A stretch of DNA of 64,000 bases, from the NCBI GenBank assembly GCA_964536805.1, contig CAZHYQ010000012.1, positions 17,251 through 81,250 of the forward strand, given 5' to 3'. Each line of letters starts with the position of its first letter. The stretch's first letter is position 1. The translations under genes and the position numbers were made by a program. Shown piece by piece: positions 51,668 through 60,181 of this stretch. This DNA comes from Longilinea sp964536805 (GTDB lineage: Bacteria; Chloroflexota; Anaerolineae; Anaerolineales; Anaerolineaceae). The notes under the pieces are model-generated. The model saw only the letters and a program-made list of their open reading frames with translations, searched no databases and was not told the DNA's origin.

Positions 51668-52224
51668 TCATCCGCCGGCCGGGCATCGATCAGCGCCCGC
51701 AGCCCATTGAGCACCTTTTCGCGCGTTTCCAGGTCTGGCGGCGCCAGTCCGAACAATTCCACCATCCACAGCCCATCCACCGCCAGGCGCATAATTTGCG
51801 CCGTGACCGGGTCGATGCCGTCCTGCTCGAGCAGCTTGACCCATTCGCCGAATGTCTGTTGCATGGGGATTAACAGGGTCGGATCGGTGGCGACTGCCGC
51901 CAGCAGCCCTGAGCTCATGCGCGGGTTGCGCTGGTTATCTTCGTAGGTGGTCTTCAGATAGGCGCGCGTCCAGCGGCCCGCCGTGGAGGGATCTTCTTCC
52001 CCGGCCGTGGCGTTGAACTCGGCGGTAAAGCGTTCGAGGTAATACTGGATCATGCCCTTGATGAGCGCCTGCTTGCTCGGGAAGTGATACAGCAAGCCGC
52101 CCTTGCTGGTGCCGGCTTCCTGGGCGGTGAGGTCGAGGGTCAGGTGCTCCACGCCGCGCTGCTGAACGATGCGGTTGGCGGCGTCCAACAGGGCGGTGCG
52201 GGTTTTCTCTCCGGATTTTGGCAT
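51664..52224 (-). CDS. TetR/AcrR-family transcriptional regulator
   Basis: 186 residues. The N-terminal HTH has TRTALLDAANRIVQQRGVEHLTL and TAQEAGTSKGGLLYHFPSKQAL, the TetR signature with the recognition helix. The C-terminal ligand-binding domain (about 60-186) resembles the TetR_C 37-type with YYLERFTAEFNA and GLWMVELFGLAPPD. Two matching palindromes lie ahead of its start, 52261-52274 and 52323-52342, so autorepression and control of the divergent small gene are likely. Ligand unknown. Confidence 0.93.
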   Translation of the reverse strand: MPKSGEKTRTALLDAANRIVQQRGVEHLTLDLTAQEAGTSKGGLLYHFPSKQALIKGMIQYYLERFTAEFNATAGEEDPSTAGRWTRAYLKTTYEDNQRNPRMSSGLLAAVATDPTLLIPMQQTFGEWVKLLEQDGIDPVTAQIMRLAVDGLWMVELFGLAPPDLETREKVLNGLRALIDARPADD

Positions 52225-52260
52225 GTGCGCGTTTCCTGATTTTAAATTGTACCTGATTAA

Positions 52261-52274
52261 TACCGTCCGGACGG
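52261..52274. promoter_or_regulatory. TetR operator candidate O2
   Basis: TACCGTCCGGACGG contains the perfect 12-bp palindrome CCGTCCGGACGG. It shares TACCGTCC-GACGG with the second site at 52325-52338 and lies 37 bp ahead of the tetR start. Confidence 0.6.
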
Positions 52275-52322
52275 GGCGGAATGCGGCACAACCATTGCAT
52301 TATGGAGATTTTATGGTATATT

Positions 52323-52342
52323 TATACCGTCCAGACGGTATA
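52323..52342. promoter_or_regulatory. TetR operator candidate O1
   Basis: TATACCGTC, CA, GACGGTATA is an inverted repeat with 9-bp arms, flanked by AT-rich sequence that could hold promoters for both divergent genes. Same core as O2. Confidence 0.75.
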
Positions 52343-52415
52343 TAATAAAATTATACCACCTTCACAATGAACGGCAAGTACGCCGCACCAGAACAAACGA
52401 TAGGAGTAAATCGAA

Positions 52416-52619
52416 ATGGAAATGCAAACCTCCCTGGCTGAATTCGCAATTGGCGATGATGTCATTCTGATGGAGAAAACAATGTCGGGCGAGACCACCG
52501 ACACCACCGCTAAAATCATTGATGTCCGTGAAATTCTCGGCAAGGTAACCTACGTGGTGGAAACCAGCAACGGCAACCGCAAAGTGGTCGGCGCCAAACA
52601 AATCCTCAAAGACGGGTAA
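52416..52619 (+). CDS. 67-residue hypothetical protein, divergent from tetR
   Basis: MEMQTSLAEFAIGDDVILMEKTM and TYVVETSNGNRKVVGAKQIL suggest a small beta-barrel (SH3 or OB-like). AGGAG lies ten bases ahead of the ATG. The position downstream of O1 makes it the probable regulated target of the TetR protein, unusual for so small a product. A well-formed terminator follows. Function unknown. Confidence 0.72.
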   Translation: MEMQTSLAEFAIGDDVILMEKTMSGETTDTTAKIIDVREILGKVTYVVETSNGNRKVVGAKQILKDG

Positions 52620-52641
52620 TCCAAATCCCCTCGCACTCTCC

Positions 52642-52690
52642 GGGCTGTCGAAAAAGGCGCAAGCCGCCTTTCTGGACAGCCCCTTTTATT
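52642..52690 (+). terminator. Rho-independent terminator after the small tetR-divergent gene
   Basis: GGGCTGTC pairs with GACAGCCC, with a second inner AAGGCG/CGCCTT stem, followed by TTTTATTT. Confidence 0.8.
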
Positions 52691-52735
52691 TAATCGATTC
52701 CAGCGTGCATATCGTTTTAATGGCATAATACATCC

Positions 52736-53515
52736 ATGATGCGCATTATGAGCTACAACATCCGCTGCGGCAACTGCGACGACGGCGCCAACCGCTGGGA
52801 TAACCGCAAGGAAATGGTGCTGGCCCGCATCCGGGCTTTTCAGCCGGATTTGCTGGGCGTGCAGGAGTGCCGCGACGATGCCCAGGCCGAGTTCCTGAAG
52901 GCCAATCTGCCGGAATATCAATTCTACGGGGTGCGGCGCGGCGGCGAAGGCGTGACCGCGGTGGAAACGGCGCCCATCTTCATTTTGAAATCCGGCTTTC
53001 AGATCGTGCAAACCGGGCGCTTCTGGCTGAGCCCGACGCCGCGCAAAGCCGGCAGCAAAGGCTGGGACGCGGTCTTCCCGCGCACGGCCGTCTGGGCGCA
53101 GCTGCGCCACCGCGCCTCCGGCCGCACTCTGACCTTCCTCAACACGCATTTCGACTACCAACCGGAAGCCATCGTGGAAGCCGCCCGCCTGCTGCGGCAA
53201 TGGAGCGGGGAAACCCTGCGCCACCATGCGGTGATCCTGAGCGGCGATTTCAACGCCGATAAGAATTCAAGCGCCTACCGCGAGTTGACCGCCGACGGGT
53301 TGAGCGATGTGCACCGCCTGGCGAGGCCTGACGGCCCGGACGAGCCCACCTTCCACGGTTTTGGCAACCCGGCCGAGCTCGCATCGATCGATTGGCTGCT
53401 GGCGTCAAGGCAATTCGAAGTAAAATCGGCTTCCGTCGACACGTTCCAGGAAGCCGGCCGTTACCCATCCGATCATTATCCCATCCTGGGAGAGGTCGAA
53501 TGGAAGCCCGTTTGA
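52736..53515 (+). CDS. Endonuclease/exonuclease/phosphatase (EEP) family protein
   Basis: 259 residues. RIMSYNIRCGN, GVQECRDD with the metal-binding Glu, FLNTHFDYQPE with His, SGDFNADKN and the closing SDHYPILGE give the full set of EEP catalytic residues. It could be a nuclease, phosphodiesterase or sphingomyelinase-like enzyme; the absence of a signal peptide suggests a cytoplasmic role. ATG at 52736 and 52739 are alternatives. It is followed after 7 bp by the dienelactone hydrolase gene, probably one operon. Confidence 0.93.
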   Translation: MMRIMSYNIRCGNCDDGANRWDNRKEMVLARIRAFQPDLLGVQECRDDAQAEFLKANLPEYQFYGVRRGGEGVTAVETAPIFILKSGFQIVQTGRFWLSPTPRKAGSKGWDAVFPRTAVWAQLRHRASGRTLTFLNTHFDYQPEAIVEAARLLRQWSGETLRHHAVILSGDFNADKNSSAYRELTADGLSDVHRLARPDGPDEPTFHGFGNPAELASIDWLLASRQFEVKSASVDTFQEAGRYPSDHYPILGEVEWKPV

Positions 53516-53522
53516 GGCAGGT

Positions 53523-54179
53523 ATGACCCAAACCCCGCAACCCATTTATCTGACGCAGCCGGCCCCCGGGCAAGGCGCCGGCGTGCTGGTGCTGCACGCC
53601 TGGTGGGGCCTGAACGATTTCTTCAAAGAGCTTTGCCAGCGCCTAGCAGCGGCCGGGTTTGTGGCCCTGGCGCCGGATCTGTATCACGGGCAAATTGCCG
53701 CCACGATTGACCAGGCCAAATACCTGCGTTCCAAAATGAACCGGAAAGACGCCGCCGCCGGGATCCTGGCGGCCGCCGAACGCTTGCAGGCCCTGACCGC
53801 CCGGCCGGTGGGCGTGATCGGCTTTTCGCTGGGGGCTTACCTGGCGCTGGGACTGGCAGTGGAGCGGCCTGAATTCATTAAGGCTGTGACGGTCTTCTAC
53901 GGCACCCGGCAGATCGACTACGCGTCGTCGCAGGCGGCCTTTCAGGGCCACTTTGCCGAGAACGACGAGTGGGAGTCGGCTTTGAGCGTGACAAACCTCG
54001 AAAAGCGTCTGCGCAAAGCCGGCCGCCCGGCCGAATTCTACACCTACCCGGGCACGGGCCACTGGTTCTTTGAGAGCGACCGGCCGGAGGCCTACCAGCC
54101 GCAGGCGGCCCAATTGGCCTGGGATCGTACGTTGAAATTCCTGCAGCAAGAACTGAACGGTGAAGTATCCGGCCTCTGA
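53523..54179 (+). CDS. Dienelactone hydrolase-family protein
   Basis: 218 residues. GAGVLVLHAWWGLNDF, VALAPDLYHGQ, nucleophile in GFSLGAYLALG, and GTGHWFFE with the catalytic His. The nucleophile position is Ser rather than the Cys of classical dienelactone hydrolases, so it is a serine esterase variant. It is a close paralogue of the 59374-60024 product: shared LVLHAWWGLNDF, VTVFYGT and the GTGHWFFESDRPEAY block. 7 bp after the EEP gene; no RBS longer than GGCAGG. Confidence 0.9.
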   Translation: MTQTPQPIYLTQPAPGQGAGVLVLHAWWGLNDFFKELCQRLAAAGFVALAPDLYHGQIAATIDQAKYLRSKMNRKDAAAGILAAAERLQALTARPVGVIGFSLGAYLALGLAVERPEFIKAVTVFYGTRQIDYASSQAAFQGHFAENDEWESALSVTNLEKRLRKAGRPAEFYTYPGTGHWFFESDRPEAYQPQAAQLAWDRTLKFLQQELNGEVSGL

Positions 54180-54215
54180 TTCTTTGCCCTTCTGCACCTG
54201 AGAGGTAAATAATCG

Positions 54216-54755
54216 ATGGAAACCTACATCGCGCTTTTTCGCGGCATCAACGTCGGCGGGACGGGCTTGCTGCCGATGAAGGAACTAGCCGTCATTTTGC
54301 AGGGGCTTGGCTGCCGGGACGTGCGGACGTACATCCAGAGCGGCAACGCCGTATTTGCCAGCGCGCAGCAGGACGCCGACCGGCTGGCCGGCGCGATTGC
54401 TGCGGAAATAAACCTTAGGCGCGGTTTCGAACCGCATATTCTGCTGCTGCCGCGCGCGGAGTTCGAGCAGGCCATCGCCGCCACCCCCTTCCCCGAGGGC
54501 GAAAAGGAACCGCAAACCCTGCACCTGGGCTTTCTCATCAGCGTGCCGCAAAAGCCCGACCTGCCGGCGATCGAAAAACTGCGGGCTGCCAGCGAGCGCT
54601 GCCAGCTGATTGGCCGGGTTTTCTATTTGCACGCACCGGAAGGCATCGGCCGCTCAAAGCTGGCCGCCGCCAGCGAGAAACTGCTGGGCGTGGCCATGAC
54701 CGACCGCAACTGGCGCACGGTGCAGGCGCTGGCGGCGATGGCGCGGGAATTGTGA
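54216..54755 (+). CDS. DUF1697 family protein
   Basis: 179 residues with the full DUF1697 pattern: TYIALFRGINVGG at the start, LKELAVILQGLGCRDVRTYIQSGNAVF (here MKELAVI) and the C-terminal GRSKLAAASEKLLGVAMTDRNWRTVQAL, split. The Gly-rich N-terminus and the TDRNWRTV block are conserved. The family's role is unresolved. GAGAGG lies upstream of the ATG. Follows the dienelactone hydrolase gene by 36 bp. Confidence 0.92.
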   Translation: METYIALFRGINVGGTGLLPMKELAVILQGLGCRDVRTYIQSGNAVFASAQQDADRLAGAIAAEINLRRGFEPHILLLPRAEFEQAIAATPFPEGEKEPQTLHLGFLISVPQKPDLPAIEKLRAASERCQLIGRVFYLHAPEGIGRSKLAAASEKLLGVAMTDRNWRTVQALAAMAREL

Positions 54756-54798
54756 CCCGCGCGCAATCCGATCCATTCAATTGCCAGGAGGAAACGCG

Positions 54799-55656
54799 AT
54801 GATTGAAAAACTTGCCTTTGGACGCACCGGTCACGATAGTTCGCGCGTGCTATTGGGCGCGGCGGCCTTTTGGGACGTGCCGCAGAGCCAGGCGGACGAG
54901 TCCATCGAACTGGCCCTGGCGCTGGGCGTCAATCACGTCGATGTTGCCGCCAGCTACGGCGATGCCGAGTTGCGCGTCGGCGATTGGATCCGGCGGCACG
55001 GCCAGCCCTTCTTCCTGGCGACCAAAACTGAAAAACGCACCGCCGCAGCCGCCTTCGACGAGATTCAACGCTCGCTGGAACGCCTGCAGGTGAGCCGGGT
55101 GGACCTGCTGCAGCTGCACAATCTGGTCGATCCGCAGGAGTGGCAGACCGCCCTGGGGCCGGGCGGCGCCTTGGAAGCCGCCGTGAAGGCGCGCGAACAG
55201 GGCCTGGTGCGCTTTATCGGCGTTACCGGCCACGGCGTGATGGTGGCAGGCCTGCACCGCCGCGTGCTGGAGCGCTTCGAATTCGATTCGGTGCTGCTGC
55301 CGTGGAATTTCATGATGGCGCAAAATGAAGCCTACCGCCGTGATTTTGAGAGTCTGGTGCAGCTTTGCCAGGCGCGCAACACGGCCGTGCAGACCATCAA
55401 GTCGCTGGTGCAGTCACCCTGGGGAGACCACCAACAGACCCGCAACACCTGGTACCGCCCATTGGAAGCCCAGACGGATATCGACCTGGCGGTGGGATGG
55501 GTGCTGGGCCGCGCCGGGCTGTTCCTCAATTCGGCTGGCGACGTGAACCTACTGCCGCGCGTGTTGGATGCCGCCAACCGCTTCAGCGCCGCCCCCAGCG
55601 AGGAGGAAATGCAGGCCTTGGCCATGCGTCTGGAGATGAAACCGCTTTTCACCTGA
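54799..55656 (+). CDS. Aldo/keto reductase
   Basis: 285 residues from MIEKLAFGRTG (AGGAGG seven bases ahead of the ATG at 54799; a frame from 54781 is excluded). AKR tetrad: Asp in HVDVAASYGDAE with Tyr, Lys in LATKTEKR and His in LLQLHNLVD. VSRVDLLQLHN, FIGVTGHG and the loop WYRPLEAQT are typical. The C-terminal ~30 residues vary. NADPH-dependent reduction of aldehydes or ketones; substrate unknown. A terminator follows. Confidence 0.93.
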   Translation: MIEKLAFGRTGHDSSRVLLGAAAFWDVPQSQADESIELALALGVNHVDVAASYGDAELRVGDWIRRHGQPFFLATKTEKRTAAAAFDEIQRSLERLQVSRVDLLQLHNLVDPQEWQTALGPGGALEAAVKAREQGLVRFIGVTGHGVMVAGLHRRVLERFEFDSVLLPWNFMMAQNEAYRRDFESLVQLCQARNTAVQTIKSLVQSPWGDHQQTRNTWYRPLEAQTDIDLAVGWVLGRAGLFLNSAGDVNLLPRVLDAANRFSAAPSEEEMQALAMRLEMKPLFT

Positions 55657-55723
55657 AAATACCGGCGCGGCTCGTGCCGTAGCTGCAGTTTTGGGCAGGC
55701 GAATGACCGTCAATGGATAAAAG

Positions 55724-55754
55724 GCGTCCTTGTTTGATCAAGGACGCTTTTTTT
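55724..55754 (+). terminator. Rho-independent terminator after the aldo/keto reductase gene
   Basis: GCGTCCTTG and CAAGGACGC close a TTTGAT loop, followed by seven T. Confidence 0.92.
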
Positions 55755-55948
55755 GAAGATGGCTGCCTTCTGGCAACAAACGAATCTGTAAGAACATTGA
55801 TCATCATTTTGTCATCTGTTTGTCAGTGCGTTCCATATAATAATTACTAGGTTGGCGATTAATCTGGGGGAAATTTGCCAACACTCCATCGATCAACCTG
55901 CCTTTTTCCAAACCTTCATCCAATTGAATGAACCAAAAAGGACGTCCT

Positions 55949-58900
55949 ATGCGTTGCTCAATGACACGCCTGTATCATTCTTTATTTTCTTTCAGCATTG
56001 GTCTGCTGCTGGTTTTGACAGCCCTGTCCGCTGGTTCCCGGCAGGCGTCCGCGGCGTCCTTGCCAGAATCCGGGGGTGGCAGCGCAGCCGGATTGAAATC
56101 CGGGCCGCAAGCCGGCGAAATGGACCGCCAGATTTTCCTGCCGCTGATCATGCGCGATGGCGTTCCGCCCACAAACTTCATTGACCTGCGCCTGACCATG
56201 ACCGCCGGAGGAGTCAGTTCCGTGATTCCTGGTGGAACGCTAGTCTACACGCTCTCATACGTGAATGGCGGCGACCGTGCGGCCAACGGCGTTTCGATCC
56301 TGGAGACCCTGCCGGACAACACAGCCTTCGATGCCGAGCACAGCACGACGGGTTGGACCCAGGTGGGCAGCACTGCCCAATACCGTCTGATTCTTGGCAC
56401 GCTGACGGCTGGCCAGCACGGTTCGGCATTCTTTGCCGTTGCCGTTTCAGCCGCGCCGCCCGCCCAGGTGGTTTCGGTGACCAACCAGGCCTCCATTCAG
56501 GACGATGGGTTAAACGGCGCCGACCCGACACCAACCAATAACATCGCTGCTAAGACGACGGCCCTCAATTTCGCTCCTGATCTGACGATTAGCGTGAGCG
56601 GTGAAACGATGGCCAGCGCCGGGAATGTGACCGCCTTTTCGGTGCAGTATTCCAATCTGGGCTACAACGCCGCGCAAGGCGTGGTCATCACCGAAACACT
56701 GCCGGAAAACACCAGCTACAATCCAGCGGATAACTCCGTCAACTGGATTTTGAACGGAACCGGCCAGTATGAAGCTGCGCTTGGCAGCCTCGCTAAAGGC
56801 GCTTCCGGCACGCTGGCGTTCAATGTGCGCGTGAATTCATCCATTCCTTCCGGCACAACCGCCATCACGGACAGCGTCGCGATTTCCGATGACCATGCCT
56901 CCGGCAGCGATCCCAACCCTGTCAATAACAGCGCCTCAGTAGACACCCCGTTGGCTACCGGACCAACCATCACCTGCGGCGACATCGCCAGCGACACGCA
57001 TTGGACGGTTCTGGAGAGCCCTTACGTTGTGACCTGCGGCGTTACAGTCCTCCAGGGCGCGACCTTAACCATCGATCAAGGGGTGGTGGTTAAATTCCAG
57101 GGTACCACCTCCATCGTGGTCAATGGAACACTGGATGTTCTGGGAACTGAAGAAAAACCGGTTACCTTTACCTCGCTGCTCGATGACAGCGCCGCGGGCG
57201 ACACCAACGGCGATGGCTCAGCCACCAGCCCGGCCGCGGGCAATTGGAACAGCATCATCGTGTCGGCGACAGGCACGCTGAAAATGACGCACGCAGCGCT
57301 GCGCTACGGCGGTTTTTACTTGTGCCTGAGCAATTGTTACGGCAATAATGCGTCCGTGTACATCTACGACGGCGGCAGCGCAACGCTGGACCACGTCGCA
57401 CTGGCCTATAGCGGCGGTTACGGGATATTGCTAAATCCCTCCGCCACCTCGCAGTTGACGGTCGCGCATTCGAACATTGAGACCAGCGCACTGAATGGAA
57501 TCTATGCCAGCGGGATTGCCGGCAACCAGATCGCCATCACCGATACCATATTCACCGGCAACACCAACGAGGCGGTCTACCTGGCATTCAACGGCGGTTC
57601 GGTGACCGACCTGGCGGGCAACAGCGGTTCGGGCAACGGAGTCAACGGCATCCTGTTGAACGGCGCGCTCGGCATGGACACGGTCCTGGCAGGCAACCCT
57701 AATTTTGCCTACCTGATCTATGGTCTGACGGTCAACAGCGGCCGCACGCTGACGGTGCAGCCGGGAGCGGTGGTCAAGTTCAGGGGATCCACCGACGGCA
57801 CGCTGGCGGTCAACGGCAGTCTGGCGGTGCCAGGAACGGAAACCGCGCCGGTGATATTTACCTCCCTCCGTGACGATACAGCCGCGGGAGACACGAACAA
57901 CGATGGCTCGCTGACCAATCCAGCCGCGGGCGATTGGAACAGCATTCCGGTGGCAGCGGGTGCAACCGCCAACCTGGCCTATGCCAACCTGCGCTACGGC
58001 GGTTATTACTGGTGCGGGGTGAATTGTTACGGCGATAATGCTGTCCTGCACGTTTACGACGGCGGCAGCGCAACGCTGGACCACGTGACCCTGGCTCATA
58101 ACGGCGGCAACGGTATTACAGTGAACCCCTCTGCCACCTCGCAATTGACAGTCACGCATTCGAACATTGAAACCAGCTTACTGGCAGGAATCTATGCCAG
58201 CGGGATCGCGGGCAACCAGATCGCAATCACCGATACCGTCTTCACGGGCAACACCAACGAAGCGGTCTACCTGGCCTTCAGCGGCGGTGCGGTGGCCAGC
58301 CTGGCGGGCAACAGCGGCTCTGGCAACGGCATCAACGGCATCCTGTTGAATGGCACGCTCGGCATGGACACCTCGCTGGCCGGCAACCCTGATTTTGCCT
58401 ATTTGATTTACGGGCTGACGGTCAACAGCGGCAGCACGCTGACGGTGCAGCCCGGCGCGGTGGTCAAATTCCGGGAATCCACCAACGGTACGCTGGCGGT
58501 CAATGGCAATCTGAATGTGCCCGCAACCGTTGGATCGATGGCGACATTTACCTCCCTGCGGGACGACACAGCCGCTGGCGACACGAACAACGATGGTGCG
58601 CTGACCAGTCCAGCCGCGGGCGATTGGAACAGCATCGTGGTGACGGCGGGCGGAAGCACGGCCATGGCTTATGCCAACCTGCGCTACGGCGGTTTTTACT
58701 GGTGCGGGGTGAATTGCTACGGTTATGATGCCATGCTGATGCTGCAGGATTCAGCGTCGGCTTCCCTGCAGCATTCGGTCTTCCAATACAGCCCGGGGGC
58801 AGCCATTCAAGCTTCAGCCGGTTCCAGCACAACCACCCTGACCGTCGAGTATTCGGTGATCGGAAATCCGGGCATCATAGGGATCAGAATCGCGGCTTCC

Positions 58901-59089
58901 GGCACGTATGCCGTGACCGCTCACCACAACAACATCATCGGCAATTCGAATTACGGCATTTTCAATGCCTCGACCTCCACCGTGGATGCGGTGAATAACT
59001 GGTGGGGTTCTGCTTTGGGCCCTGGCGGTTCAGTTTACGGGCTCGTAAATTTCACGCCCTGGTTGACCGCACCGGAAAGCCTGCCGTAG
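55949..59089 (+). CDS. Large secreted protein: LPLI-R motif, two DUF11 domains, beta-helix of 230-residue repeats
   Basis: 1046 residues from the ATG at 55949 (AAGGA upstream; an ATG at 55928 precedes it). Signal peptide to about residue 36, then a spacer and QIFLPLIMRDG (about 60-70). Two DUF11-like domains follow (LVYTLSYVNGGDRAANGVSI, split, with LPDNTAFD; and VQYSNLGYNAAQGVVITETLPENTSYN, split). From about residue 355 three beta-helix repeats of ~230 residues run to the end, each with LTVQPGAVVKF-, TFTSLxDDxAAGDTNxDG-, GDWNSI and CYG-containing loops; the last is cut short and closes with VNNWWGSALGPGG. The DNA repeat period is exactly 690 bp. Probably surface or extracellular adhesin/binding protein. 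Confidence 0.85.
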   Translation: MRCSMTRLYHSLFSFSIGLLLVLTALSAGSRQASAASLPESGGGSAAGLKSGPQAGEMDRQIFLPLIMRDGVPPTNFIDLRLTMTAGGVSSVIPGGTLVYTLSYVNGGDRAANGVSILETLPDNTAFDAEHSTTGWTQVGSTAQYRLILGTLTAGQHGSAFFAVAVSAAPPAQVVSVTNQASIQDDGLNGADPTPTNNIAAKTTALNFAPDLTISVSGETMASAGNVTAFSVQYSNLGYNAAQGVVITETLPENTSYNPADNSVNWILNGTGQYEAALGSLAKGASGTLAFNVRVNSSIPSGTTAITDSVAISDDHASGSDPNPVNNSASVDTPLATGPTITCGDIASDTHWTVLESPYVVTCGVTVLQGATLTIDQGVVVKFQGTTSIVVNGTLDVLGTEEKPVTFTSLLDDSAAGDTNGDGSATSPAAGNWNSIIVSATGTLKMTHAALRYGGFYLCLSNCYGNNASVYIYDGGSATLDHVALAYSGGYGILLNPSATSQLTVAHSNIETSALNGIYASGIAGNQIAITDTIFTGNTNEAVYLAFNGGSVTDLAGNSGSGNGVNGILLNGALGMDTVLAGNPNFAYLIYGLTVNSGRTLTVQPGAVVKFRGSTDGTLAVNGSLAVPGTETAPVIFTSLRDDTAAGDTNNDGSLTNPAAGDWNSIPVAAGATANLAYANLRYGGYYWCGVNCYGDNAVLHVYDGGSATLDHVTLAHNGGNGITVNPSATSQLTVTHSNIETSLLAGIYASGIAGNQIAITDTVFTGNTNEAVYLAFSGGAVASLAGNSGSGNGINGILLNGTLGMDTSLAGNPDFAYLIYGLTVNSGSTLTVQPGAVVKFRESTNGTLAVNGNLNVPATVGSMATFTSLRDDTAAGDTNNDGALTSPAAGDWNSIVVTAGGSTAMAYANLRYGGFYWCGVNCYGYDAMLMLQDSASASLQHSVFQYSPGAAIQASAGSSTTTLTVEYSVIGNPGIIGIRIAASGTYAVTAHHNNIIGNSNYGIFNASTSTVDAVNNWWGSALGPGGSVYGLVNFTPWLTAPESLP
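57021..58790 (+). repeat. Tandem 690-bp repeats inside the secreted beta-helix gene
   Basis: Units begin near 57021, 57711 and 58401. The landmark GCCGC-GG-GACAC-AAC lies at 57191, 57881 and 58571, exactly 690 bp apart. Units 2 and 3 are closer to each other than to unit 1, and unit 3 is incomplete. This suggests a recent in-frame duplication. Confidence 0.8.
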
Positions 59090-59171
59090 CGGCGCACTGA
59101 TCCCTCAAATACTAATCCGCCGGTTTTTTTCAACGGCGCGTGCGCATTCGAGCTGCTAATTGAGACAAAGA

Positions 59172-59205
59172 AAGCACTCTTCAGGTCTGGAGAGTGCTTC
59201 TTTTA
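59172..59205 (+). terminator. Rho-independent terminator after the secreted protein gene
   Basis: AAGCACTCT and AGAGTGCTT close a ten-base loop, followed by CTTTT. Confidence 0.75.
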
Positions 59206-59373
59206 CGGCGAGCCGGCAGCGGAGACAAAACCTGCACGCGCACCTGCCCTGCCAAAACCATCCTCTAGTCTTATGGCCGGCTGCGCGCGGCTTGAAAAAA
59301 CGTATAATTATCAGGTTGGCTCAACTTATATGGACTTACTGTGACGCAACCATATCCCGTTTAGGAGAACCTG

Positions 59374-60024
59374 ATGACCGAAAACACACAAAAAAGTTTT
59401 CTGACGCTGCCCCCGTCCGGCAAAGGGCCGGGCATTCTCGTCCTGCATGCCTGGTGGGGTTTGAACGATTTTACCAAGGATTTCTGCCGGCGCCTGGCGG
59501 ATGAAGGCTACGTGGTGCTGGCGCCGGATCTCTTTGAGGGCAAAATCGCGACCACCATTGCCGAGGCTGAGCAGCTCATCTCGACGGCCGACAACCGGCG
59601 CATCGCCGCCAGCCTGTTGGATTCGGTGAAACACCTACGCAGCCTGCCGGGCGTGAGTGGGGATTCAATCGGCGTGATCGGTTTTTCATTCGGCGCCTAT
59701 TGGGCGCTGTGGTTATCCGCACAGCCGTCGGCTGAAATTCAGGCGGTCACGGTATTCTACGGCACCGGGCACGATCAGTTCACGCAGTCACGGGCGGCCT
59801 ACCTGGGGCATTTTGCCGAAGCGGACCCGTACGAGTCGGCTGCCGCCGTAGCCGAACTCGAAGGGCTGCTGCGCAGCGCCAAGCGCCCGGTGAGTTTTCA
59901 TACCTATGCCGGCACGGGGCACTGGTTCTTTGAAAGCGACCGCCCGGAGGCCTACAACCCGGTCGCCGCAACGCTGGCCTGGGAGCGCACGCTGGCATTC
60001 CTGAAAGAGCAGTTCCCGGCCTGA
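59374..60024 (+). CDS. Dienelactone hydrolase-family protein (second copy)
   Basis: 216 residues, similar across its length to the 53523-54179 product (ILVLHAWWGLNDFTK, VVLAPDLFEGK, VTVFYGTG and the final GTGHWFFESDRPEAYNP). The nucleophile is Ser in GFSFGAYWALW. An acidic segment LGHFAEADPYES lies where the acid residue is expected. AGGAG precedes the ATG. Stands alone between two terminators. Confidence 0.9.
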   Translation: MTENTQKSFLTLPPSGKGPGILVLHAWWGLNDFTKDFCRRLADEGYVVLAPDLFEGKIATTIAEAEQLISTADNRRIAASLLDSVKHLRSLPGVSGDSIGVIGFSFGAYWALWLSAQPSAEIQAVTVFYGTGHDQFTQSRAAYLGHFAEADPYESAAAVAELEGLLRSAKRPVSFHTYAGTGHWFFESDRPEAYNPVAATLAWERTLAFLKEQFPA

Positions 60025-60060
60025 GCTGGAAGCGGGAAACGCTTGGCTCGACTTTTTCGC

Positions 60061-60090
60061 ATCCACCTCAAGCATGAGGTGGATTTTTTT
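60061..60090 (+). terminator. Rho-independent terminator after the second dienelactone hydrolase gene
   Basis: ATCCACCTC and GAGGTGGAT close a six-base loop, followed by seven T. Confidence 0.88.
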
Positions 60091-60181
60091 GGCTGGCACT
60101 TGGCTTGCCCGCAAGCCGTCATCCTCGCTATAATCACGGTACCGCATTCATTCATCCACAAATCAAAAAGGTAACGCCAGC

